DNA from: Cololabis saira
Lineage: Eukaryota > Chordata > Actinopteri > Beloniformes > Belonidae
Assembly: GCF_033807715.1 (NCBI RefSeq)
Contig: NC_084592.1
Location: 21,762,501-21,826,500 of the forward strand
Direction of reading: 5' to 3'
Length of the DNA: 64,000 nt
Below, one piece after another: positions 7,747-19,978 of this stretch. A model generated the notes under the pieces. That model was not told the DNA's origin. It searched no databases and saw only the letters and a list, made by a program, of their open reading frames with translations. Position 1 is the stretch's first letter; every line of letters starts with the position of its first letter. The translations under genes and the position numbers were made by a program.

Positions 7747-10700
7747 TATCGCTGGACAGAGAGGACATTGATGGAGGAGAGGGCCCGTCCTTGGTGGGCC
7801 CCAGGAACGAGGGAGAGGTGGATGTCAATGGTATAAAATGCAGAGCTCTCATAGACTCAGGCTCTCAAGTAACCAGTATCACCCACAGCTACTGGCTTCA
7901 CCACCCCGCCCTCCGGGAGCAAAAGCTTCAGCCCTCTAAAATACCCATTGAAGGTGCCGGAGGGCAGACTGTGCCCTACTATGGTGTCCTACATGTTACA
8001 CTGAAGGCGCTGGGAAAAGAGTTCGAGACTGTTCCAGCTTTTGTTGTTCCAGATTCCGATTATCGCTCAGCGGTCCCCCTACTTATAGGGACCAATGTCA
8101 TTCGGGCCTCTATAAAACACCTCCAAGCAACTTTTGGCCAGCAGTATCTCCACAGGGTCAAAGACAGCCACCCAGAGTGGTATTCGGCTCTACAGGGGAT
8201 TGGTGGCACAGAACAGGGTGAAATAGATGACATGGTGGGCCCAGCTGTGTACACTGGCCATAAGATTCGCATTCCTGCAGGAAAAGAAATGGACTTAACT
8301 TGCAAAATTAAAGCTGGCCCACAGAGAAAGACTTACACAGCCCTGATGGAAGGCCACCCCTCCCTGCGCCTCCCCCACGACCTCTTTGTTGCCAAGGTCC
8401 TTGCCGACGTGAAAAGAGGCTGTGCCCCTGTCAGGGTGATGAACCTGTCACAGCGAGTGATTACAATCAAGCCACAGACTCACCTCGCTAAGGCTTTCCT
8501 GGTGGAAAGTGCTGTGGAGGTTCCTGATGGGAAGCAGGAAGAAGGTGACAAGTTAGAGGATGACAAGGCTTGCCTGAGCTTTGGTCAGGTGGTCACAGGC
8601 TGTCCTGTGGACCTCAGCGAGGCAGCAGTGGAGGATGAGCACCAGCGCTCTCTCCTTCAACAGTTGGTGGAGCAAAACACAGGTGTATTTTCTCAGCATC
8701 CCACGGACTATGGTCACACGAAAACAATTCAGCATGAAATCCCGCTGGTCGACTCAAAGCCCTTTCGGCTGCCATATCGCAAAATTCCCCCCGCCCAGTG
8801 GCAGGATGTCAGAAGGCTGTTGACAGAGATGGAGTCTGCAGGTGTCATCCGGCCTAGTAAGAGCCCATATGCATCACCAGTGGTTGTTGTAACAAAAAAA
8901 GATGGCTCCCTAAGGCTGTGCGTAGACTATAGGAAGCTTAACTGCTGCGGCACAAGGGACGCATTTCCACTGCCGAGGATAGAGGAGGCTCTGGAGGCTC
9001 TGGGGCAAGCAAAATACTTCTCCACCCTCGACCTCACATCTGGTTACTGGCAGGTGGAAGTAGCGGAGCAGGACAGACACAAGACAGCATTTAGCACTCC
9101 TATGGGGCTATTCGAGGCTAACAGGATGCCGTTTGGGCTGCAAAATGCTCCATCCACCTTTCAGAGACTAATGACCTGCTGCTTTGGTGATCTAAACTTC
9201 ACCCATCTCTTGATCTACCTGGATGACCTCATTATTTTCTCTAAAACCTTTGATGAGCACCTGGAGAGGTTGCAGCTGGTGTTTGATCGGCTTCGGCAGC
9301 ATGGCCTAAAGTTAAAGCCTTCCAAGTGCCAGCTTGTGAGGAGGGAGGTCCAGTATTTGGGCCACTTGGTGTCTGCTGAGGGAGTTAGTACAGACCCAGA
9401 AAAGATCTGCAGGGTCAAGGACTGGGCACGACCTACCAACCGGAGGGAAGTGCTTCAGTTTTTGGGATTTGCGGGATACTACAGGCGATATGTGCAGAAC
9501 TACTCCACCATGGCTGCCCCACTGTATCGCCTCACCAGTGGCGACCCCAGGAAGAAGAGGAGAGGGAGAAAATCGGGTGCAAATCCAGACACGCCCTTCC
9601 TGTGGACGAGTGAGTGTGAGGAGGCATTTCAGTCCCTTAAAGGGAAGCTGACGACTGCGCCAGTGCTCGGCTACCCAGACTACAGTCTGCCATTTGTTCT
9701 CCAGACAGACGCCTCAGGGGGAGGACTTGGTGCTGTTTTGGCTCAGGTGCAGAATGGGACTGAGAGGGTCATAGCTTTTGCCAGCAGGGGTTTGAGCCCA
9801 GCGGAGACGAGATATCCTGCGCACAAACTGGAATTCCTTGCTCTGAAATGGGCTGTGACTGATAAGTTTTATGACCATCTCTATGGCCGCAGATTCTCTG
9901 TCCAGACTGATAACAACCCTCTCAAGTATGTGATGACCTCGGCAAAGCTGGATGCTACAGGCCAGCGGTGGGTGTCTCGTCTGTCTGCATTTGACTTTGA
10001 TATCCAGTATAGGAGGGGTCGGAATAACGCAAATGCAGATGCCCTCTCCCGTCTGTCTAATCAGGAGGTCACCCAGGTCTTGCAAACTTGCCCTCAGCGG
10101 GTGAGGTCGGGTGGAACACCAGAGCCAGAGAGCCCCCCAGTTGAGAGCATTGCAGCGTCTGAGGTACCTGACCACAGGCTGCCTCTGGAACCCAGCGAGC
10201 CCTATGGTGGTGTGGGGACGGAGTCGCTCCCTTCCATGACAACACAGGAACTTCGTGCAGAGCAGAGAGGAGATCCTGTCATTGGCCCTGTCATGCACTT
10301 CAAAAGCCGTGACCACAAACCAAATCACAGTGAGAGAGTCGGAGGTGGTAGGCAGGTCTGCCTTCTCTTAAAGGAGTGGAGGAGGTTGGTGATAAGGGAT
10401 GGCATCATGTATCGCCGTATTCAGGACCGCCAGAGAGGTGCAGTGGAGCAGCTAGTACTGCCAGAAAAGCTTCGAACAGCAGTGAAAACTGCTCTGCACG
10501 ACGACTCTGGACACTTTGGATTTGAAAGGACATTACAGATGATAAGAGAGAGATTTTACTGGCCAGGAATGTTCCAGGAAATCAAGGCTTGGGGTGAGCA
10601 GTGTGAGAGGTGCTGCCTTCGGAAGACCCCCACAGCAGGTCTCAGGGCTCCCCTGGTCAGCATCCACAGCAGTGCCCCCATGGAGCTTGTATGTATTGAC

Positions 10701-11936
10701 TTTCTGACTCTAGAGAAGTCCAAGGGTGGTATTGAAAATGTGCTCATTGTTACAGATCACTTCTCCCGCTTCGCCCAAGCCTACCCCACTAAAGACCAAA
10801 AAGCCTGTACAGTGGCCAGGGTGTTGTGGAGAAATTTCTTCTGTCGTTTTGGTTTCCCAGCAAAGCTGCATGCAGATCAAGGGCGCAATTTCGAGAGTGC
10901 TGTTGTGAGAGAGCTTTGTAAGTGCACTGGCATCACTAAGACCCACACAACCCCTTACCACCCCCAGGGAAATGGGACCACTGAAAGGTTCAACAGAACA
11001 CTCCTGAACATGCTGGGGACTTTAGAGCCTCACCTGAAGCCCCGCTGGCATGAGTATGTGGATGCTATGACTCATGCTTATAACTGCACCCAACATGACT
11101 CCACTGGTTATACGCCATACTATCTCATGTTTGGTAGACATCCCAGACTGCCTGTTGACCTGATTTTTGGTCTCCCCACTAACACTGAGCCATGTGGGTA
11201 CAGTGAGTATGTCCAGACTCTGCACGACTGTCTGTCACAGGCGTATGCCCAAGCCAACCAGATGTCTCGACATGCTAAGAGCCAGCAGAAGAAATATTAT
11301 GACCAAAAGGCAAAGAGTCAAGTCTTCAGCCCAGGAGACAGGGTCCTCGTCAAAGTGTGTCATGTGGAGGGACGACAGAAGCTTGCAGACAGGTGGGAGT
11401 CTCGACCATACATTGTGGTGAAGAAGCAACCCGGCATGCCTGTGTACGTGCTGCAACGAGAGGGTGGTGAAACACAAAGAGTGTTGCACCGTAACCTCTT
11501 GACACAGTGCATGTTTCTTCCAGTTGAGCAGGTCGATGAAGCAAGGGAAGTTGTCGAGCTGGATTTGGATGCAGGAGAGGCAGAAACAGTGTCGGATACA
11601 GCAGAGGGTGTGTGGATGGACGATACAGAGGAAGATGTGGATAGAGCACAACTGGAGGCAACAAATGGACAGGATGAACGTTCAGAGGATGAGGATGTGG
11701 ACCTGGAGGCAGGGCAAATGAGTGACGAAGGAGAGACAGATGGAACTGTCCGTGGTGCTGACACACCAGAAAGTCCCAGTCCCCCTCGGAGAAATCCCCC
11801 AAGAAATCGTCGTCCCCCAAAGAAGCTGTCCTATGAGTCACGGGTGAAGGAGTTGGAGAGTGACCAAGAAAAGATAGAGAGAGGATGGAAATTATGGCAG
11901 AGGGTGAAAGCAAAACGAACAACAGGACTTGCCTAA
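7707..11936 (+). CDS. pol: gypsy Pol polyprotein (PR-RT-RNaseH-IN)
   Basis: The enzymatic part of the element, 1409 codons from the first ATG. The frame is open from 7599 and most likely reached by -1 frameshifting, so translation in this frame would start near 7695. Numbering is from the ATG. Aspartic protease: ALIDSGSQVTSI with DSG at 50-52. Reverse transcriptase: about 350-540, with CVDYRKLN and the catalytic YLDD at 504-507. RNase H: TDAS at 667-670 and TDNNPLKYV further on. Integrase: zinc finger His931, His936, Cys966, Cys969 (H-X4-H-X29-C-X2-C), then the catalytic triad Asp998, Asp1057, Glu1093 (35 residues between the last two). A GPY/F-like module with RWESRPYIV lies near 1230. The tail of about 140 residues is Asp/Glu-rich and ends in a basic segment. 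No chromodomain is evident. All catalytic residues are present and there is no internal stop, so the protein looks functional. Confidence 0.95.
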   Translation: MVTGATMGQQRGPLSLDREDIDGGEGPSLVGPRNEGEVDVNGIKCRALIDSGSQVTSITHSYWLHHPALREQKLQPSKIPIEGAGGQTVPYYGVLHVTLKALGKEFETVPAFVVPDSDYRSAVPLLIGTNVIRASIKHLQATFGQQYLHRVKDSHPEWYSALQGIGGTEQGEIDDMVGPAVYTGHKIRIPAGKEMDLTCKIKAGPQRKTYTALMEGHPSLRLPHDLFVAKVLADVKRGCAPVRVMNLSQRVITIKPQTHLAKAFLVESAVEVPDGKQEEGDKLEDDKACLSFGQVVTGCPVDLSEAAVEDEHQRSLLQQLVEQNTGVFSQHPTDYGHTKTIQHEIPLVDSKPFRLPYRKIPPAQWQDVRRLLTEMESAGVIRPSKSPYASPVVVVTKKDGSLRLCVDYRKLNCCGTRDAFPLPRIEEALEALGQAKYFSTLDLTSGYWQVEVAEQDRHKTAFSTPMGLFEANRMPFGLQNAPSTFQRLMTCCFGDLNFTHLLIYLDDLIIFSKTFDEHLERLQLVFDRLRQHGLKLKPSKCQLVRREVQYLGHLVSAEGVSTDPEKICRVKDWARPTNRREVLQFLGFAGYYRRYVQNYSTMAAPLYRLTSGDPRKKRRGRKSGANPDTPFLWTSECEEAFQSLKGKLTTAPVLGYPDYSLPFVLQTDASGGGLGAVLAQVQNGTERVIAFASRGLSPAETRYPAHKLEFLALKWAVTDKFYDHLYGRRFSVQTDNNPLKYVMTSAKLDATGQRWVSRLSAFDFDIQYRRGRNNANADALSRLSNQEVTQVLQTCPQRVRSGGTPEPESPPVESIAASEVPDHRLPLEPSEPYGGVGTESLPSMTTQELRAEQRGDPVIGPVMHFKSRDHKPNHSERVGGGRQVCLLLKEWRRLVIRDGIMYRRIQDRQRGAVEQLVLPEKLRTAVKTALHDDSGHFGFERTLQMIRERFYWPGMFQEIKAWGEQCERCCLRKTPTAGLRAPLVSIHSSAPMELVCIDFLTLEKSKGGIENVLIVTDHFSRFAQAYPTKDQKACTVARVLWRNFFCRFGFPAKLHADQGRNFESAVVRELCKCTGITKTHTTPYHPQGNGTTERFNRTLLNMLGTLEPHLKPRWHEYVDAMTHAYNCTQHDSTGYTPYYLMFGRHPRLPVDLIFGLPTNTEPCGYSEYVQTLHDCLSQAYAQANQMSRHAKSQQKKYYDQKAKSQVFSPGDRVLVKVCHVEGRQKLADRWESRPYIVVKKQPGMPVYVLQREGGETQRVLHRNLLTQCMFLPVEQVDEAREVVELDLDAGEAETVSDTAEGVWMDDTEEDVDRAQLEATNGQDERSEDEDVDLEAGQMSDEGETDGTVRGADTPESPSPPRRNPPRNRRPPKKLSYESRVKELESDQEKIERGWKLWQRVKAKRTTGLA

Positions 11937-12121
11937 CACAACACATTTTTTTTTGCATACACTGTGTTACAGTGGATGTGCATATTGATGGTAGAACACC
12001 TTTGTGAATCACCAACCCTTCTTTGATTCTATTTTAGATTCTTTCGGTTATGCTTTATTCAAGTGCGTTGGGTGGTTTCTGTTGCAATTAGTTGGTTCTG
12101 ATGACGGGGACGCCATCAATT

Positions 12122-12135
12122 AAAGAAGGGGCAGA
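12122..12135 (+). other. polypurine tract
   Basis: AAAGAAGGGGCAGA lies directly before the 3' LTR. It is the expected primer for plus-strand DNA synthesis. Confidence 0.85.
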
Positions 12136-12826
12136 TGTAGGACAGTGGTCTGAGTGTGTCAGTAGGTGTCGCTGTTGCACTGTCGGTGTCTCAGTTCTCG
12201 CGGTTCTGAATTACGTCCCGTGCGGGCCGCCATTTTTTTAGTTCATCTTCCATGTGCTGTAAGGTAAGCATGGTTTTTGGGTCCCCGAATTATCCTCAAA
12301 CATCAGTGCTAAAAACCACCCATCCACTTAATTTGTGCTATGATTCTGTTTGTTTACATTGTACACTACGTTCTGCCATGACTTTGAATATTTTTTAGAT
12401 GTGTTTTGTGATGTTTAAGAGACATGGTAATTTCGGCCAGCACATTATCAGCTTTTCTGTTAGTTTGTATCTCATATTTTATAATTGAGTCCTTTTTAAG
12501 GTGTATTTAATTTAATTTGACAGTAACCCTTATTTTTATATATTTTTTATATATTTTATATATTATTTGGGGGAAATTACATTATTATTGTTTGAGGGAT
12601 TTATTGATTTATTTCTAAAAGTCAGTTCATCTTCCATGTGCTGTAAGGTGACCTGAAGAAGGATTAAAGCGAAGCCAGTCTCAACCACAATCCCGAATCC
12701 AGTGTGTGGTGCCTCCTTCTCTCTACAAAACACCCCACGACGACCACATTAAAACACAACGCAGAGTACAGGGGATGTGTAGAGAGGCCACGGTGGTATT
12801 CTTCCACTTCAACGCTGTGGGTTACA
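12136..12826 (+). repeat. 3' LTR of the gypsy element
   Basis: 691 bp. It matches the 5' LTR base for base by eye, except for an extra TTTG near 12350 (TCTGTTTGTTTAC against TCTGTTTAC). It is followed by ATAA, the same four bases that precede the 5' LTR. Confidence 0.95.
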
Positions 12827-13248
12827 ATAACATTTCTTTTTTTTTTTCAAAATATGCTCTCATACTCGCCATATGCACGTATTAACGCTTCTAACTCCAG
12901 TGGCGTGAAGTATGTGGATCTTCAGATGCAAACTAACGTTTCCTCAAAGGGATTTTGTAAATTGAAAAGATAAATAAAGTTAAAAAGAAAAAAAAGAAAA
13001 TGTATGTCACTCTTTTGTGTCGCCGGTTGCCATGGTGAATCCTTGTATCAGCGCTCTACTGATGCTGGCTTTTTATTTCCCTCACGCTCGCGCTTAACTC
13101 CCGGTGAAACTACTTAGAGTTGAGTAAATTACCTCAAATCCGCTGTTCTGGAACCGAAAACTCAGAGTTTCCGATCTCAGAGTAGATCAACTAAGAGTTC
13201 AGGATTAGACTCAGTGTTTGTTGAACCTGCTTTGTGAAACGGACCCCT

Positions 13249-16200
13249 GTCTTGGATGACCTCACACATAGCAGCGGTTGCAGTTTTCTAGAACATTTTA
13301 GTGGCTGACCTGGCGTAGGTGCGACTGCTACCTAGGGACCTCGCCCTGAAATATCTCTGTAAAGCCATCTCTGACTCCCTCATCAACTTGCTTACAGATG
13401 CAACTATGTGTGATGTCAGATGTCGGTTTTGTCCCTGTCTGTCCTCTGAACACTTAATTTTCAACACCGGAGATAAGGGAGGTCCCATAAGGAAACCATT
13501 TTCTTTGTTAGGTGAAAGAAAGAAAGAGTGCACAGTTTCTCGTCCAACTTGCAGCTATGTTGAAACATACAACCAAATACATGATTCCAAACATTTCTCC
13601 GTTGTCCTTGTGCCAGTTTTTTACAGCTGTAAGTTAAGTACACAAATCCATTCAAAACACCTTTAAAACGTCAGTGAATATCCAGTTTACCTTTACAAAA
13701 TAGTTAATGAATTTCATTGACTACGAACCTGTAAATAAAGTAAAAAAAGAGCAAAGGGATCCTGGGGTGCAAGTCCCCCCCCTAAAATTCCACTTGGGTG
13801 CTGCTTCGAGTCCCTCATAATCTTTATGTTAACTGTAATACTGTTGTCATCACATACAAATTAGGAATGATATCAAACAACAATCCAACATTCTGTCCTC
13901 ATCCTCGTACTACAGCTGGATGCTGCGGCAATGGTGGTAATTTCAATCAGCAGCAAGTTCGGTATTTGTGTACAACTTGATAATAACGAAGGGGCCTTTG
14001 TGCTCCTTTAAATACCCAAATACTGCATACTGGAGGCAGTGATTGGAGCAAACTATGCAGAGAGGTGGATATTAGTGCAAATGTCCCTCACGTTGCCTAC
14101 CTGGAGCACCGGCATCGCCACAGGTAATCAGTTTTTGTCATGCCGGGAACACATTGAGGTGGTAGTTTTCTTGGGCAATGTCAAATTCAGAACGAAAGAA
14201 AACTTTTCAAAATGTTTCTTACTTATGTTTTGTATTTATATAACATATTACCAAGGCCATATAGGTTCTATTTCTCATTCACAAAAAGTCATACAACACT
14301 TCATATTTTGGATTGACTCTGTCTGTGAAGGATCGAGGTTCAGTATCTTACCCAAGGAGACTTCAGTACATGGTAAGGAGGGGATTGAATCATCAGCCTT
14401 CTGGTTAGACAATAACCTATAGGCTACTCGACCTGTTCAGCATTGGCCGCTTGCTTATAAATATTAAAATCCATATCCCGTCTCAATCAATTCATCACAC
14501 TTATAATTTAAAGACTATAGATCTGAGTTTCATGTAATGTCATCATCTTGTGGCTTGTTAGCTGCTACAGCGACCAGGCTGCTCATTAGACATAAAACAA
14601 CGATAGGCTCAGCGTTGACTGAAAGTAAGGATGGTGAAGTGGAAACTCAACCTCAATTCCAAATACTGAAGTTGTGGAACTACGAACATTTGATCAACCC
14701 GTCCTGCCGTGCTATCAGTTTTCTAATTCCCCTCTTGGGGAGTTTTAAATTGGCGTGTCGCTACGGCTTAGGTGTAAGGAAAGGAAGTTCACTTCTCTTG
14801 CCGTGGGGCGTTTCACGTGTAAAAGGCGACATAGCCAGCCACGATGAACTTTCCTTGAGCTTGGGAATGGCGCTTTTTTTCCCTGAATCTCTGCACCCTG
14901 TCTCTTTTTAAGTTGCAGGTGTCTAATCTTCGCTTGTCAAACCAGCAGGTTGTCATTTTTTTCACCGCCAAAAGTTACACTTTGAAGGTCCCAGTTCATT
15001 CCCTCTGACTTTATTTCCTGTGGAGTTGGGCTGTTGCAGATTCATCCTGTTCCCCACAGAGAAAATAACTACAATAGGAGTCTTGTGCTTGCAAAGCAGA
15101 GACTTGCCTTAAAGAACAGAGTCTCGCAGTCGTGGCTTAGTTCAAGCCTTTGAAGGGGATCATTAGCAGCTGCAACTTTTGCTGTGCCAATGCAAATAAA
15201 ACATTACACGATGAAATCAAGGCCAAAGGATTTACCTTCACCTTTGTTATTAACCACGTGAAAGCTTGCTTAATATTCAGGGGACTTTGTTTTGATGCTA
15301 AATAATTTAAGCTATATCCATGTCTCTTTTTTTAGATTTACTTTGATACTCGCCAAATCATTGCAGGAAGAAATGCCCCAGTAACCTTTTCACCCTTTTA
15401 CTTTTCCCCTCACTGTACCACAGGTTGACACTTTGAAGTAAAAATGAGAAAAGGAGATGGGCGAAGAACAGAGGAATGTAGATGAACTGGCAACCCGACT
15501 AACGACACAGTAGAACAGAAGGTCCTGGGCACCCCAGCCCCCTGAGCTGGCTTTGTTCCTGCATCTTCTTTGCAACAATTCAAAAGCAGCTTGCACAAAT
15601 TAGACCCATGGGGAGAAGGAACAGACCAACGTACAGCAAACAACTGTCACTCAGATGTGTTTCTGCTGAGGAGAGAGGGGACGCTACAGCATATGCAAGG
15701 TGCTCAAGCTGATGAATTGGCCACGAGGGGCCAGATGTTCCTCTGGTGCGTTGCTTTTTTTTTACAAATAAATACTCTTGGCATTGAATTATTGCAGAGC
15801 ACCTGCATTTTCTTGTCTTTCCTCGCATCTTCGTTACTTGGTGGGGTTGCTACCCATGGAGGGAAGGAAGTATTTGCAGGCTTCAAATACAGTTCAACTC
15901 CCAGCAGCTGCCAAAGAGCTGCTCTCATCAGTCACCCTGTGCAGCAGCATCATTTGGGGTGAAGAGAGACAAAGAGAGACAGAGAGAGAAGGACAAACAT
16001 AGGGGAAAACACCTCTCCTCTCAGAAGCAAGGACCTCGGCAGCTTCCTAACCTTTGTAGATTGCAGGTGTTGTGTTCAAAATCAAGATCGAGTTAGGAAC
16101 ATCTCACATCAGCGCGGGCTGGCAGGACGAGCTGGCAGGTGTTGTATGTCGAGAGACGCTCTGGCAAACACAAGGTTGCACATGTGGAGAGGATCTGAGA

Positions 16201-16680
16201 AGCACAACAAAGCCTTCCTCATTCTGTGACAGCCAATGTTGGGATATTCATCCCATCTACTGAGTTCATGCATCCCAATGAGTACATAAAAAGACTCCAC
16301 CAGAGGACTGCGCTTGTGTGTATTTTGATATGCAGCTGTGCAGCGTAGCGGTTCAGCATGTCACTGCTTAAACTGGATTCTCCACACTTATTAGTTACAC
16401 TTTGTATTTTATCCAATAATGGGAATTAAGCACATTTAATACTTCAGAGTAAACACAGTATTATGTACAGTAGAGGGCTGAAAGTGTTTAGATCTCCAGC
16501 CTATTAAAAAAAAGAGGGGAAGCTTTTAAAACATTTCAGTATTTTTTTTTCAGCAAAACTAAGTGTGGATGAAAACTGCTGTACACAGCAGATAAAAGTA
16601 CTTAGAGAGTATATTCTGAGGGCAAAAATAACACACTGGAGACATTAATGGTTCTGATTTAAACAACAAAGGATTTCTTC
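13249..16680. other. non-coding stretch, nothing recognised
   Basis: The first few hundred bases resume the sequence that family G interrupted and may belong to the dead gypsy element at 2290-2950. From 13600 on I see only short, unconserved reading frames up to about 130 codons. None has a recognisable domain. Confidence 0.5.
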
Positions 16681-16700
16681 TTCTCTCTCTCTCTCTCTCT
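16681..16700. repeat. (TC)n microsatellite
   Basis: Ten TC units, ending at an ATG. Confidence 0.9.
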
Positions 16701-19700
16701 ATGGCAGACGCTGAATTTAAAAAGATGGTGGCAACATGTTTCTTATCTTTCTTTCCTGCCATTGTCAGGAATAGTGTACAGTTTGTAAAAGCAGCCAATT
16801 ACAGCGGCCTTTCATCCAGGAGGCAACATCAAACGCTTCGACTGTCAGCCTTTGTTGTCGCTAGGGGCAGACGCCCGGGGGGAGACTTGAGCAGGCTGCA
16901 GCACTTTCTTTTTCGCCCGATGTCCATCTCTATGCAGAAAAATAACTTCAGAAGTATCAATTTAACTCTCTATAAATCAAGATAAGGTGAGACCAAGGTA
17001 GAAAATAACATTCAAAGGCTCTTTTTCAGTAGTCTGATCGGAGGAGAAAATAAGTCAGCCTGTGCCACATTTAGAGAGTGTTTGTTGATTCAAGAGGTTG
17101 TTAAGCCAACCTGTTTGCGAGCCTGCCGTTTCACTCTCTGGCCACCTGAGAGGCTTTCCTGAGATGCCCTCCTCCTGGGATTGGACAAACATAACAGATG
17201 CTGCTTAAAGCAATGAAAAATCCCTCAGCTCAGTCTCAAACACATATGGACACAATGCACACACACAAACAGAGCGAGCACAGATGCAAAGACGGCAATG
17301 GACAAGCATGTCGTGCCTGGGAGGGGGTATATTTAGAGCCTTGCGTAATGTGCTTTTAACACAACACAGAGTGGATGAATTTTTAATGCCTGGGCAGTGA
17401 AAGAGAGTGTGGAAGAGAGGGGGAAAAATGAATAAAGTTAAGCATTTAATCTGTGCCGTTGCTTAGGCGTGAGACAGATCAGACAGCAGCCTATGAACAT
17501 GAGGCACGGCCCACAGGCTGGGCTGGCCAGAGATGTAGCAGCCATGGATGAGTGCATCAGCAAGAGAGGGGATGGCAAGCAGGAGAGACAGTTAGTGGAG
17601 GACCCAGCAGGAGGAATATTGGGAGATGCATGAGGCAGAGGAGCGAGGAGACAGGAGTTTGCATGAATGAGTGAACAGGAATAACTATGAGCCATGTCAA
17701 TTCTGTGCTGGTTATCCCATGGGAAACAGAGGAGTGTACTGTACTGCAGCTTCTCTGGCAAAGCCCCCTTGCACTCAGACATGAATGTTTACAATGCATA
17801 GACAAGAGCAAACATGTCTAGTCCACTGTCTGGCTTAGTAAGTGCACATTGAGGGGCAATCGTTAGCAAATGCAGCTACGGAGGTTGTTTTTCCTTTATG
17901 TATCGATACGACAGTTTTAATTGTGGTGAGGGAAAAAAAAAACACTCCGTAGAATAAATAGGACAATGTATTGAATATTTAACAGACATGGGTTTGAAAA
18001 CCCTGCAGATAATAACAGCATCATTTCACAAGTTTTACACTGTGAAAAAGTTTTTCCATGTTTCAAGCTAAAAATCGAAAAACATCTAATACTTTAGAGA
18101 TTTCATGGGTTGCTTTTCTACTGAAAACACAATACAGGCACCACAAACCCAGGCTGCACTGCTATTTGAGAAATAACTAAACCTATACAGAATACGACAG
18201 AGACGTTTTTAAAAGAACATTGTGAGCAATTTCTTCATGTTGTTCCAAGTGGTGAATTTCTATTCTATTTTATTTTGTTTTTTTCATCAATTTGACCAAG
18301 ACTAACAGTGCATTCATCTGTCTTCGCACAAAGATACAAAACAGTCTCAAACCAGTTTGTGAAACCTTCACAAAGCTTTACGTATTGATTTGTGCTGTTG
18401 AACAGTCCTTTCCCTCACATTTTTGTATTTATTTTTCCTTTCTGAACATGGTCACAAAATAGATTTCAGAAAAAGAATCTTGTCGCATCACGACAAAAAA
18501 AACCAACTTGTCTTGATGTGATTGGTCACTCTTTGATTTTCATTTTATGTTAATGTTACTTTATAATTGGGATAAGGTTAGAAAAATATCATGACTTGTT
18601 TTAAAATACATCTGCCGAAACATTTGATCCCCACTCATGTGTAAAATATATAAACATGTGTAAGTAAGACTCAAAATCCCAAGTGAAATAAATTACACTG
18701 AAATATATAAAACCCACTGTCGACCCATCAATGATATTCATTGTACGTGTGTGTCCTACATTTGTCATGAGACCCCAGAGAACTGTTTACACGTGCGCCA
18801 GAGATCAGGGGGATACTCTGTGAGATGTTTTCTCACTAATGGAAACATCCCACTGTGACGCCTGGGTGGAGCACACAAGAGGCAGCATGTGATGCAAAAA
18901 GTATGCTGCAGGAATCAGAGTGTTTTGCTGAGAGCATATCAAGGATAGTAGCCGAGGATCCGTACGTATGTGTAAAGATGACTGTTCTTGTGTTAACAGC
19001 AGCTTCTGTCACATCTGCAATACTGACGAATGAGCGGAGAACAACACGGAGGAAAACAAACAAGCGTACGAAGCAGCATCTGTCGTTCGCTTGTTGTGAC
19101 GCCTCTGGAGGCGTCACACCCGATCCCATCCACCAAAGCCAAACATACTTTCTATGCTTTTGTGAAATTGAAAATGGCTGGAAAATAACATTATTTTAAT
19201 ATATATGTTTATATATCAAAGCACTTGAATCACATTTTAAATATAAAATGTAATTTTTCATAATTATAACAAAAATAACAGTCACTGCCCAATTTGTTAT
19301 ACTGCATTTGAATTAAAATTAAATTATTTGAATATGAATGAAATAATCCCCAAATGAAATTATGTTGTCGCAGTGTAAATTACTTACAAAAATATGTAAA
19401 AATTAGTTGAGAGAGCTGGCTTTGTTCAAATCTCCAGATATTATCATGAATGTACTGGAGTGCTGATGATGTCACATGTCGCATCAGGAGACAGCAGGGA
19501 CAGAAACTTACAGCCCACAGTTTTCTGGGTATTCTTCCAGCAACACATCCAAATTTGCACATCTGTTTGAAACAAGCACTCCAACCCCTCTTTTTCTGGT
19601 CCAGTTCAGGGATTTGCCTGACTCTGCTATCCAAAAAATAAGAGTAAAGAGGCACTGGAATCCAAAACATGCTCTTCCAGCCATATTTGAAGAAACACGA

Positions 19701-19978
19701 TACTCCCACTGTCTCCAAATTACCACTCCAAGTTGGTCTGTTTTTACTTCTTCCAGATCACAGTCTCTTTTGAATGATAAAGTGGTAAAAACGGTTAAAA
19801 ACAGTTAAAACCTCAACCTCGTGGCTCTTCATTTACCTCCCTGCTACTTCCATTACATTTCTTCATTGAGCTTCTTCGTATTTGGGGTCGTATTGCTGTC
19901 ATTAGATGTTTTTTTTTAAAGTTTAATCGGTTGCTGCCACACAATTATTTAAAAAGAGCAATGTGTAAAGGTGCGGGT
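16701..19978. other. non-coding stretch, nothing recognised
   Basis: Mixed sequence, becoming AT-rich from 17900. Reading frames (for example 17438-17782 minus and 19380-19718 minus) show no domain and no codon-use bias that I can see. It is likely intron or intergenic DNA. Confidence 0.5.

Larger units (their letters stand above)
4481..12826 (+). mobile_element. complete Ty3/gypsy LTR retrotransposon
   Basis: An 8.3-kb element with all parts in order: 5' LTR, tRNA-His-type primer binding site, gag, a -1 frameshift site, pol (protease, reverse transcriptase, RNase H, integrase), polypurine tract and 3' LTR. LTR ends are TG...CA. Both flanks carry ATAA (4477-4480 and 12827-12830), the simplest target duplication; the shared flank can be extended to ACAATAA because the LTR itself ends in ACA. 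By eye the two LTRs differ by one TTTG insertion only, and both long reading frames are open, so the insertion is recent and may still be able to move. There is no third envelope-like frame. It sits inside transposon G. Confidence 0.95.
3278..13248. mobile_element. DNA transposon with 25-bp TIRs (family G), split by a gypsy insertion
   Basis: The left end begins AGGGGCCCGTTTCACAAAGC. The right end is its reverse complement with one mismatch in 25 bp (GGACCCCT at 13241-13248). Sub-terminal sequence is also similar for about 80 bp, with several ACTCTGAGT motifs. The left arm has three copies of a GTTTCACAAAG motif near 3285, 3357 and 3410. Without the gypsy element (4481-12826) and the retro-insert (3954-4166) it is about 1.4 kb. 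No target duplication is visible at its ends. The TIR type resembles PIF/Harbinger-group fish elements, but the superfamily is my inference. Confidence 0.65.

Noticed and set aside
9714..10328. 204-codon minus frame opposite pol
   Set aside because: It lies antisense to the conserved pol gene, has no domain, and its openness follows from the codon use of the sense strand. The same applies to 11350-12015 minus.
15570..15962. 130-codon plus frame
   Set aside because: Overlaps open frames on the opposite strand and shows no recognisable motif.
17438..17782. 114-codon minus frame rich in Ser, Pro and Cys
   Set aside because: No domain, no splice context, no conservation visible. Treated as chance.
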